Of a stretch of 64,000 nt of DNA, positions 55,661 through 64,000 are shown piece after piece. This stretch comes from Gonatopus flavifemur (lineage: Eukaryota; Arthropoda; Insecta; Hymenoptera; Dryinidae). Positions within the stretch are counted from its first letter, which is position 1, and the number at the start of each line of letters is the position of its first letter. The notes beneath the pieces were generated by a model, which was given only the letters and a program-made list of their open reading frames with translations, did no database searches and had not been told where the DNA came from. The stretch lies in assembly GCA_018340375.1 (NCBI GenBank), contig JAFFJZ010000004.1:37112001-37176000 (forward strand), read 5' to 3'. A program made the position numbers and the translations under genes.

Positions 55661-56393
55661 ATTTGAGGAACTATGTAGCCTTTTGCTAAAATGATAAAGA
55701 GATGGACAATTTCATTTAATTGGAACGATTTGAATAATTTCCCTTATAAAAATTCATCTACAGTAATTTTGAATTTTTTAAAAAACTGATTGGAATAACA
55801 CATTTTTCTCATGACTTATCCCAGAAAGATTGAAATCCACAATTATCCCACAGTCCTTATGATTCTAATTCTCTAGTGCTTATACAAGATGGCCAGACCA
55901 GTAATTTTCTCACCTCATTGGTTATTCTTTTTTAACCAAATACGCAATTGGCCCATTCCGTTAGACTGCCCTGATCGCTGGCCACCCTGTTGTATGGATA
56001 TAAGTTCTAGTCATACACTCTTTCAGAGCTAATAAACAATTTTTGTGAGTTGAAAAATACTTCCTGCCACCGTAAAGTTCGAGATGTGCTACTGTTCGTG
56101 GCGAAATCACGTGAGACGTGCTCGTTTTCGATTTGAAAATGGAACATGCTAGTTTCGGTAGAGAAGAGAAAATTTCCTTTCTTTTGTAAAAAAAATAAAA
56201 TGTGCTCCGTAAGAAAAATGAAGAGTGCTACTTTACCTCTTTGTGAACTGGTGTGCTGTATGGGAACGCTTCTTCGCGATAATCGCAGTCTATCCAATAC
56301 CTCATGGTAGAGTATTATAATACGACTGCGTATGATACCGAATGATCATAACTATGAATCTTATAATCCCGAATCGTCGTAATCTTGAATGTA
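55661..56393. other. No gene seen; more GTGCTACT-type repeats at 56060-56240
   Basis: The 56007-56297 antisense frame translates the degenerate repeat and is not a gene. Confidence 0.35.
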
Positions 56394-58192
56394 TTAGGTG
56401 TTGGAATTAATTCGTAGCGTTATACAAAAGCTGACGTAGGTAGTACAGTATTCCGTTGTTGCCTACAATAATCTATCCACCATGAAACAGCTATCATCGG
56501 ACGTCATTTGTTTTACATAACCTTTTTTTGAATCGTAAATAACAACACTTCATAACTTATTAAACATGTCAAAATTTGTACCGAATAAAGTGTTTTTTCG
56601 GGGAGTCTTACTCCGTTACTTCAATATGAACAAAAGTGCTGCTGAAGCCCATCGTATTTTAGTGGAAGTGTATGGTAAACATGGTCTAGCTGAGCAAACG
56701 TGTCGAAAATGGTTTGCACGTTTCAAAGCTGGTGATTTCGACTTGGATGATAAGGAGCGACCTAGCCAGCCAAAAAAAATTTGAAAATACTGATTTGGGG
56801 ACGTTGCGCAATGAAGATTCATGTCAAACCCTTCAAGAATTGTCGACATCATTGGGAGTTGACTTATCAACGGTAGGAAAACGTCTGAAAAGTTTGGGCA
56901 TGATCCAGAAGGAAGGACGTTGGATCCCATATGAACAGAAGCCAAGGGACATTGAGAGGCATTCTTTGACGTGTGAACTGCTGCTTCAACGACAGGAAAG
57001 AAAAGGTTCCTTGCATAGAATTGTCACTGGCGATGAGAGATGGATCCATTACGACAATCCGAAGCGCAGAGAGTCATGGGTTAAGCCCGCCCAACCATCA
57101 CAATCAGTGGCAAAGCAGTGGAAACCATAACTGGGGATCGTTACCGACTACAATTGATGCGCTTAAGCCGTACATTGAAAGACTCCAAATTACTCCAAAA
57201 GACACGACAATGTCATTTAGCTGCATGACAATGCTCGTCCGCACGTCGCAAAACCGGTGAAAACGTACAGAGGTGTGAAAATTATTAAAATAATTGTTAT
57301 TCCCAAAATAACTCCAACTTTTGCGTCAGATTATGGATTTATCTGTGGAGTACTATTTTGTCTTGTTGATATAATAGTTTCTCATCCTTCCACTTCTGAG
57401 TTAATTATTATAACCATTTTTCTTTCCAATCTTTTTTCCACTCTAATGATCTCAACACCTCGATCTCAAACTAAACAGTATGTGACGATAGATACCCGTT
57501 GGGAATTTAGAATAGTTAACAATAAATTCCGACCGGGATTTTTATTGGTTTCATCGTAACTCAACTATCATTCCTTGTCGTGTATATAAATGTTATACAA
57601 TGAAACACCAGTTCTTGATATCAAACTATTGCGCATTGTTATTTAAAGCCATATAAAGATGCTCATAATGAAAAAGAACTTTGTACAAATGAGATTGTTA
57701 TATATTGATCATGGAATATTCCTTCGTTCAAAAATGGAGGGCTTAAGAACTATTTATATCAAGAAATAAAACCAGTACTCCATAAATGATTGCATTCCCT
57801 TAGAGGGAAATTGGAACAGTTTTGGAAATCACAATTATTCTAATAATTTTCACACCTCTGTACCCCGAAACACTTAAATGGGAAGTTCTACCCCACTCGC
57901 CGTATTCTCCAGATATTGCGCCATCTGATTACCATTTCTTCCGTTCGATGGCTCGTAGCTTGTCTGAGCAAAAATTCACTCCTTACGAAGATTGCGAAAT
58001 ATGGGTCGATTCGTGGATTGCATTCGAAGATGATGCGTTCTTTCGACCCGGTATTCATTCCTTGTCCGAAAGCTGGTCGAGAATAGTCGAAAGCGATGGA
58101 CCATACTTTGATAATTGTATTCTTTGATTTTCATTTGATATGACTAATTTTTTTTCGTTCAAAAAACACTACGAATTAATTCCAATTCCTAA
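56394..58192 (+). mobile_element. mariner transposon, inactive, split by an insertion
   Basis: The TIRs TTAGGTGTTGGAATTAATTC and GAATTAATTCCAATTCCTAA are flanked by TA (56392-56393 and 58193-58194). Without the 593 bp insertion the element is about 1.2 kb, close to the usual 1.3 kb. The transposase starts at 56566 with an HTH region (MNKSAAEAHRILVEVYGKHG, then EQTCRKWFARFKAGDFDLDD). Catalytic-region motifs follow: VTGDERWIHYDN (first Asp), HDNARPHVAK (second Asp) and YSPDIAPSDYHFF (third Asp, the D34D-type spacing of mariner). Damage: a frameshift in the A-run at 56774-56781, stops at 57128 and beyond, and apparent loss of sequence before the second Asp. Confidence 0.92.
57268..57860. mobile_element. 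593-bp element nested in mariner, TA-flanked
   Basis: CAGAGGTGTGAAAATTATTA and TAATAATTTTCACACCTCTG are the ends; TA is duplicated (57266-57267 and 57861-57862). Removing it rejoins the transposase frame. The 100-codon frame inside (57257-57559) has no transposase motif. Non-autonomous, probably Tc1/mariner-related by target. Confidence 0.9.
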
Positions 58193-58329
58193 TACATACA
58201 CGGAAAAGAATGTCGCTTGAAAATAGATGAATTCTTCTTATATTTTTTAGTATACTAGAAACAAGAAGGTTTGCAAGATGAATTTTTATATGAAAATACG
58301 GAAAATTACGAATATTGTAGACAAAGTAC

Positions 58330-58438
58330 CCGCACAGCACCACAGTTCAGAAAGCATTCCTAATGCATTTAGTTTGCATTCTTATAGTTTAAAATGAATT
58401 TATTATGGACTCTTTCTGAACCGTGGTACTGTGTGGGA
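58330..58438. mobile_element. CCCACACAGCAC-family MITE
   Basis: CCCGCACAGCACCACAGTTC and GAACCGTGGTACTGTGTGGG form good inverted ends. The core has CATTCTTATAG and TTTATTATGGACTC. Confidence 0.75.
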
Positions 58439-58749
58439 GATGAGTAAGATTCAAAGTTTAAATGTGAATATCCAAATCTTATTATACGCTTTATGGAATT
58501 TTGTGCACAGTGTTGGAAAGAAACATATTCTTGGTTGTTACGTACCGTTGCTCTAGAACCCCCTCCTCCCATGTAAGAACGTGATAACACTAAGTCCTAA
58601 TCCCCCCTCCTCAAATCGCGTTCCGTGTTATATGGATGCTTCCTTTCTACGTGTCCTGAATTGCTCCAACTTTTACTAAACCACTCAATTTATTTCTATC
58701 ACTGGAAATATTTGGTGTACAAATGAGTTTTAGGAATAAAACTACGTTA
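58439..58749. other. No gene seen; no 5' LTR recognised
   Basis: Sequence upstream of the Gypsy gag remnant shows no recognisable LTR, primer site or frame. Confidence 0.35.
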
Positions 58750-58886
58750 TAGCCGAATTGGACCCGGAATATGAAGTTGTCATACGCGACATCATTTCGG
58801 AAGCTTACCTTCCCGCAGATATTTATACACAAATTAAAAACCGATTAATCGCGAGACTCGGGATATCCCCCGTAGCACGACTCCGG

Positions 58887-59038
58887 GGTAGACCTCCGTT
58901 GTCCCGAAGGTCCGTTAGCCCGAATTTTTCTGATTAGTTGGAAACTAGTATTTTCCAGTAATTTCCCTAAAAACTACTAGTTTTCAATCAATAAGCAAAT
59001 TTCGGGCTAACGGACCTTCGGGACAACGGAGGTCTACC
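58887..59038. mobile_element. 152-bp palindromic MITE in Gypsy gag, 8-bp duplication
   Basis: GGTAGACCTCCGTTGTCCCG and CGGGACAACGGAGGTCTACC are perfect inverted ends. GACTCCGG is duplicated exactly (58879-58886 and 59039-59046). The inner arms AACTAGTATT and AACTACTAGTT nearly close the hairpin. An 8-bp duplication fits hAT-like elements. The ends are so similar that the insertion is probably recent. Confidence 0.9.
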
Positions 59039-59245
59039 GACTCCGGCAACTTTTCAAAAGAGAGGTTTTCTCTGATGGCAAACCCTCGATGTTCCTTGCC
59101 CGGTTGCATTCATTGAACATTTGCCACAACAAATTAAAACGTTCATCGCGGTCGTAGAAAGTCAGCCGATTCAAACAATCGCGATGTTAGCAGATCGAGC
59201 AGCACAGTTGCAGAAGTCCGGTGAATATCTCACTTCTCCTGTAGC

Positions 59246-59439
59246 CAGGGTTGGGTTTATTACGTGATTTTTTACTTTCTCACGTATCATACTTAGTTTC
59301 TGACACGTAATATATGTAAGATACTTGAACCCTCCTGTCCCCCCAAAGGCAAGGGGTTGGTTTTATGCGTAAGATACTCGGTTTCTTACGTGTCGTAAAC
59401 TATGTAAAATACTCAGAAGTATATTACGTGCCAACCCTG
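59246..59439. mobile_element. 194-bp hAT-type MITE in Gypsy gag, 8-bp duplication
   Basis: CAGGGTTGGGTTTATTACGT and TATTACGTGCCAACCCTG are the ends. CCTGTAGC is duplicated exactly (59238-59245 and 59440-59447). CAGxGTTGG is a common hAT terminus. The open frame starting at 59365 begins inside this MITE, so its first residues are not gag. Confidence 0.92.
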
Positions 59440-60048
59440 CCTGTAGCTACGAAGTCGCCTCAACCAAATCACGCGGTGAGTTCAGAGCGCAAATCAAACG
59501 ATGAAATTACACACGAACTTTTGCGCACCCTAATTAAGAAGTTCGATGCATCTGTTTTGGTTCGTAAAGACACTCAATATCACAAATCTCGCGGTCGTTC
59601 TCCTGTCCCGTCCGCGAATAGTCAAAAATGCAATCAATCGTGCTCATCAGATCGCAATGAAATATGTTGTTACCACTCCAGATTCGGGATCAAGGTACGT
59701 AAATGCACGAAACCATGCTTTTGGAAACCCAAAGTACAGCGGAAAACCAATAGGGCTGACCTATGCAACGCGGAGGATGTCGGATCAGTATGCAAGCCCT
59801 CCAAACGCCCCCATGTCCGCGATTTCAAAACCGGTCAAGTTGAATTAATTGACACGGTTTCAGACGTATCGCTACTACCGGTTGAAAAATCTCGTCCCGT
59901 TCAACTGGACAACCTAATTTTGTACGCTGCCAATAATACGCGCGTACATACCGTACATACGACCTATTGGCTCATTTGGCTGGTCAAAACTGGTCCCAGC
60001 ACTGCACGAAGAGTGCGTAATCAATTCCACCACTGGTCTTCGAGTTGA
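59440..60048 (+). pseudogene. Gypsy gag C-terminus and protease remnant
   Basis: A continuous frame from the right edge of the MITE covers SSERKSNDEITHELLRTLIK and then the Cys motif NEICCYHSRFGIKVRKCTKP, which lacks a clean CCHC pattern. The protease active-site region LIDTVSDVSLLP has Val where Gly is required, so the aspartic protease would be dead even without the later frameshift. The frame then shifts near 59980. Confidence 0.7.
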
Positions 60049-60504
60049 AGGTCTCTTTGAAGAACCATGTAATTCTGGATTCTGTGTTTCGGATCATTCT
60101 AATCCGTATTTCCATATTCTGTCCGAATCCCCGGATATCAAAGGAACTTCTAAAGTCCGAGATATTCCTCACCAAAAAGTTCAACATTGTATCGTAACAT
60201 CCTGTCCTCCAGGTCCTAAACGGACTCGGCGCTCGCCCCCAGACAACCTCGTGGAAGCAACAATTCAATTTAAGCAAATGGTCGAGGACGGCATTTGTCG
60301 CCCCTCAGACAGCCCCTGGGCATCGCCCATTAATATGGTGAAAAAAAACGGAGAGTAGCGAGTTTGTGGTGGCTATAGATGTCTCAATGCCTTTACCATT
60401 CCCGACCGATATCCAGTCCCATTCATTCGGACTTCAACGCAAATTGAGCAGGGAAAAATGTCTTTTCGAAACTCGATCTCCATAAGGCATATCATCAGAT
60501 CCCA

Positions 60505-60939
60505 GTGGCCCCTGATGATCCTACGAAAACTGCGGTAATTACTCCGTTTGGACTGTTCGAATTCAATCGCATGACATTCGTTTTGCGAAACGCAGGTCAA
60601 ACCTTTCAACGTTACGTGCACCGCACACTCGGAGATGTACATTTTGTGTTTGCCTATATTGACGATCTCCTTGTTGCTTCGGCCGATCAACAGGAACATG
60701 GAGGACATCTCCGAATCGTTCATACTCGGCTTTACGAATACGCATTGCGTATCAACTCAGAGAAACGTGAATTCGGCAAAGGTAGGATCGAGTTTCTGGG
60801 ATACGATATCAGCTCAGACGCACTCGAACCAACTTTATCCAAAGTCCAAGCCATCGTGCAATTTCCGAAACCAAAGGAGGTTGGGGGATTGAGACGATCC
60901 TTGGGTATGGTCAATTTCTATCGAAGGAGCTTATCGTAA
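60505..60939 (+). pseudogene. Gypsy reverse transcriptase palm domain, intact stretch
   Basis: 144 codons are open, with [38 protein letters not shown] and the catalytic YIDD in [11 protein letters not shown], then [14 protein letters not shown]. Of the RT motifs seen, the catalytic pair is preserved. Flanking frames are broken at both ends (stop at 60357, stop at 60939). Confidence 0.85.
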
Positions 60940-61109
60940 GCTGCCACAACTCTTGCTCCGCTTGACAATTATCTTTTAGGATCGACCAAAAACGACCGAC
61001 GTCCCGTGGAATGGACCCCCGAGTAAGAGTTGGCGGTCGATTAAGCCAAAAATGACCTAGCAAACACTGCCCTCCTGGCCCATCCCCTATCCGACGCCGA
61101 AACTAGCTT

Positions 61110-61654
61110 AGTATCGGATGCAACGGAATGGGGGCGACACTCGAACAATTCAACTCTGGTCATTGGAGACCTCTTGCCTTCTTCTCGAGCCGGTTTACAC
61201 CTGCACAAAAAGCGTACAGCACTTATGACCGTGAACTAACACCCGTGTTCGAGGCCATACGTTATTTCAGATACTTCCTTGAAGGACGAAACTTCAAGGT
61301 AGTAACCGACCACAAACTTCTAACTTACGCCTTTTCACAAAAACTCGACAGTGCACCTCCTCGAAGGCAAATACAGCTCTCCTATATATCGGAATTCACC
61401 ACCAAAAATCGAGTATCTGCCTGGAAACGAGAACGTCGTGGCGGATTCATTGTCACGCACGTCTTCGTTAAGGCTTCCAACAAAGTGGAGTCTAATGAAC
61501 TCGCTCAAGCTCAGGAAAACGACGAGGAAATTCAAACCATCCTTCGCGAAAAAACACGTCGCTTAACTTCCGCAAAATCCAGTGGGGTTCTGCCTACACC
61601 AATATCGTTTGCGACCTAACTGGGGACACTGTTCGCCCTCTCATTCCAACAGTC
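61110..61654 (+). pseudogene. Gypsy RNase H and integrase-linker region
   Basis: WGATLEQFNSGHWRPLAFFS, RFTPAQKAYSTYDRELTPVF and VVTDHKLLTYAF are standard RNase H motifs with acidic residues in place. The frame ends in a stop at 61619 after a shift, close to the TTAA where the piggyBac-like element entered. Confidence 0.8.
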
Positions 61655-61658
61655 TTAA

Positions 61659-63076
61659 CCCTCAACCACGCACCTTCGAAAAAATCCCTAATCCACGCAC
61701 CCGGGTCTTTTGGACCCAGCTCATCTTATTTTGGCTGTATTTTCTTCAAATATTATCCTTTTGAGATGATTTTTCTTCCAATCGATTCGTCGTAATGTCA
61801 AGAATAGTAATCAGCATTGTGAAAAAAGATTTTCTTGGGATTTCTGTGAGTTATGTAGGAAAGAAGGAACATAAATCTGAAAAAAAACAGTGGAAAAGAA
61901 CGATTTTTTTCAAAGAATCATATCTATCCCGCACAAAGACGTAAAGACGAAAATAACCACCGTTTTGTAATCAGAAAGAGTTCAACTTCCAGGAAAAAAA
62001 CAGTTCCTAATGATAGCTAGGAAAAAACATAATTATTTACAAGAGTGAAGTTTGGGTATTTTAAAGAATCCACAATTAGTGAATTGAAGATATTTATCGG
62101 AATATTAGAGGGAAAAAATATAGAAACCGATAAGAATAATGTTCGAAACACTTTTATCCTTCCAGACTATCCTTTTTGATTATGAATACCCTCAGTGCAT
62201 GTAAGTACATATACACTAAAGAAAAAATCATTTAAACTGAATTATACACTCCAATAGATTTTCGATTCGTTTTTTATCCGAAAAATATTCATTGCTATCA
62301 GAAATACAGTAGATGGAATGGAACAAAAACGATTACACCGGCGAAAATTAACCGTAAAAATGCCATGGAGTGTGGGTGAAGTTAGAAGCGAATGTACCCT
62401 AAGAGTCATTTCGCGCTTTTGGAATGTAACATGTTACAGTTCCTTACGCGAATGTACATTATATTCTTCCCAGAGGATTTGTAGGAATAGAATTCAATTA
62501 CTTTAATTCAATGGTTGCCCAAACTACACAGCAATTCTGAAAGAACTTTACTGTACCCATTTTGAACTTTGATAGTTCCCAATGGATCCATTATGAACTC
62601 TTTCTGAACTCATGTGCAGCGTAGGTAATCAATACCACTAAATACTTGCCAGACAAAAAATAAATGTATTTGATGCAAATATATATTTTTCAGTGTAGTT
62701 GAATGGGTTATGATTCAATCCCCTCGAGGGGGGGGGGGGCTGCACACATATGTATACTTTTATCATATCGAAACAATACATTCTCCCTCAAAAGGATACA
62801 TGAACATCTTCTATGCAGTCTTGAAACATTTCCCAGTTTTCCGCCAGAAGAAGTTACACAACCACGCACATCGGGTCCAAAGGACCCGAGCTGAATTTCA
62901 AATACATGCTACTTGAAAACTAAGTGGCGGATCCCGGATTTCCAAAAAGCATTCAAAGCAGGAAGGTTCGAAGTTGCTTGCATTACAATACCAGCCCTTG
63001 GCTGTGCATTGCAACACAATGAGAAGTGAAAGAAAACATTGTTCGGGTTCCAAGGACCCAGGTGCGTGGTTAAGGG
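61659..63076. mobile_element. 1.42-kb piggyBac-like non-autonomous element in Gypsy pol
   Basis: Ends CCCTCAACCACGCACCT and AGGTGCGTGGTTAAGGG are inverted with one mismatch. TTAA lies on both sides (61655-61658 and 63077-63080). Subterminal GGGTCTTTTGGACCC and GGTCCAAAGGACCCG motifs repeat near both ends. No transposase frame was found in the interior, which contains a CCCACACAGCAC-type palindrome at 62520-62630. If the element is removed leaving one TTAA, the pol frame reads on across the junction. Confidence 0.9.
62520..62630. mobile_element. CCCACACAGCAC-family MITE inside the piggyBac-like element
   Basis: CCAAACTACACAGCAATTCT and GAACTCATGTGCAGCGTAGG are imperfect inverted ends, with TTCTGAAAGAAC and GAACTCTTTCTGAAC next to them. 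Three levels of nesting: this copy in piggyBac-like, in Gypsy. Confidence 0.55.
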
Positions 63077-63080
63077 TTAA

Positions 63081-63814
63081 GAGAACGCGTGTTTCGGCTC
63101 TTTCATGACCCCTCCCATCTCGGTGCGAAAGTCATGGACCGAATCATTAGAAAACGTCACGTTTGGCCTGGTATTTTCAGAGATATTGCGAATCGATGCA
63201 AGACTTGTGTAGATTGCCAGCTGTCTAAAACTACTAGGCACAATCACGTCGAACCCTCGCAGTTCCTTGCGCCAGATGAGAGATTCAGGCACGTGTACAT
63301 AGATATTGTTGGCCCGCTCCCAAATTCGGATGGTTACAAATACTGCCTGACACTGATAGATCGGTTCTCGCGCTGGCCAGAGGCTATTCCCCTGAAGGAT
63401 ATCGAGGCTTTAACGATATGTTGCGCATTTTTTGATGGGTCGGTAGCGAGATTTGGCTCCCCTGAGACTTTAACTACCGATCAAGGATCGCAGTTTGAAT
63501 CGCAATTATTCAATGCGCTGTTGGAAACAATTGGCTGTGAACGCATCCACGCCACGCCATACCACCCGGCGGCGAACGGGTTAATCGAGCGATGGCATAG
63601 GTGTTTCAAGACAACTATCATGTGCCACGCAGACGCGCAGTGGACGCAGATATTATCCACAGTATTACTGGACCTACGGTCCAACGTACTAGATGTCAGG
63701 TATTCTCCTGCGGAGTTTGTTTATGGTACCACTCTGTGCATACCTGGCGACCTGTCAATCTCGTCCCTGTTGAACATCATCATAAACAACGAGCATTTGT
63801 ATTCAAAGATATAA
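63081..63814 (+). pseudogene. Gypsy integrase, mostly intact frame
   Basis: Begins in the zinc-binding region (FHDPSHLGAKVMDRIIRKRH, then CKTCVDCQ: His/His/Cys/Cys) and continues into the DDE core: YIDIVGPLPNSDGY (first Asp), TTDQGSQFESQLF (second Asp) and YHPAANGLIERWHR (Glu). All three catalytic residues are visible. A frameshift near 63770-63815 separates it from the C-terminal region. Confidence 0.88.
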
Positions 63815-64000
63815 ATTCTTGCTCTCACGTCTTTCTTCGAGTCGGCCATTCTAAGCGATCTCTTGAGCGGTCTTACACTGGTCCACACAAAGTTTCAAAA
63901 CGAACGTCCGATCGCATATTAGAAATTGAAGTGAACGGTCAACCTCGTCAAGTCTCAATCGAGAACGTTAAACCCGCATATTTTTTACGCAAGAAATTAC
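63815..64000 (+). pseudogene. Gypsy integrase C-terminal region, shifted frame, partial
   Basis: In another frame from about 63780 the sequence reads SCSHVFLRVGHSKRSLERSY, TGPHKVSKRTSDRILEIEV and VSIENVKPAYFL, the usual small C-terminal fold before the 3' end. It continues past the window edge. Confidence 0.75.

Larger units (their letters stand above)
58750..64000 (+). mobile_element. Ty3/Gypsy retrotransposon remnant, runs off the right edge
   Basis: Order along the + strand: gag capsid region (LDPEYEVVIRDIISEAYLPA at 58757, interrupted by two MITEs), a Cys-rich gag end (CCYHSRFGIKVRKC, 59670), and a protease site at 59850 reading DTVSD where D-T/S-G is expected. Then come the RT N-terminal region with a TAG stop near 60357, RT ([26 protein letters not shown]), RNase H (TYDRELTPVFEAIRYFRYFL) and, after a 1.4 kb insertion, integrase. 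Frameshifts or stops occur near 60000, 60357, 60500, 60939 and 61030. No 5' LTR was found, and the 3' LTR would lie outside the window. An old, inactive copy. Confidence 0.9.

Noticed and set aside
59365..59440. Start of the 227-codon Gypsy frame as a true gag start
   Set aside because: These bases belong to the 194 bp hAT-type MITE; real gag coding resumes only at 59440.
1..64000. tRNA and rRNA genes, origins, operons, riboswitches
   Set aside because: No tRNA box A/B pair, rRNA segment or bacterial regulatory layout was recognised on reading both strands; a covariance-model scan would be needed to exclude small RNAs.

Overview
This window is AT-rich eukaryotic DNA, most likely from an insect or other arthropod. 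The evidence is spliced exons separated by very long introns, no bacterial gene layout, several RTE-like and CR1/L2/Jockey-like retrotransposon fragments, a mariner, a Ty3/Gypsy element, and dozens of short non-autonomous DNA transposons (MITEs). I cannot name the species from the sequence.

Host coding content is small. One gene lies on the + strand with exons at 33724-33952, 34252-34403 and 52153-52730 (or to the stop at 52827). Splice sites and phases agree, and a 17.7 kb intron separates the last two exons. An isolated exon-like open frame lies at 8653-8864. I recognise neither product. Two related, damaged small frames (coiled coil plus a Cys-rich C-terminus) lie at 22737-23512, downstream of a good TATA/initiator pair. 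A degenerate copy of what I believe is a repetitive arthropod protein family lies at 28880-29990. A 45-residue psq-type helix-turn-helix frame lies at 54287-54424.

Layout. 1-13 kb: AT-rich DNA with scattered foldback MITEs. 13.9-23.5 kb: TATA-box loci followed by tandem repeats, an RTE reverse transcriptase fragment (-), and large palindromes. 23.5-33.7 kb: mostly unassigned, with MITEs. 34.4-52.2 kb: the big intron, packed with repeats. It contains a 1.24 kb long-TIR element, a second RTE copy (-) carrying nested insertions, Helitron-like tandem repeats with a two-level nested insertion, and a CR1/L2/Jockey-like retrotransposon (+) whose 3' end is repeated as an 850 bp inverted arm about 4.6 kb away. 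53-58 kb: more MITEs and a mariner split by a 593 bp insertion. 58.75-64 kb: a Ty3/Gypsy copy split by two hAT-type MITEs with 8-bp target duplications and by a 1.42 kb TTAA-flanked piggyBac-like element. The Gypsy element runs off the right edge.

Nothing here behaves as a working multi-gene system. The value of the window is as a well-preserved record of nested transposition. At least nine insertions have readable target duplications, and three can be compared with an uninterrupted related sequence or an interrupted reading frame that resumes exactly. The least explained parts are the promoter, repeat leader and paired small frames at 22.1-23.5 kb, the repeated association of TATA loci with tandem repeats, and the 850 bp inverted duplication at 43.3-49.6 kb.
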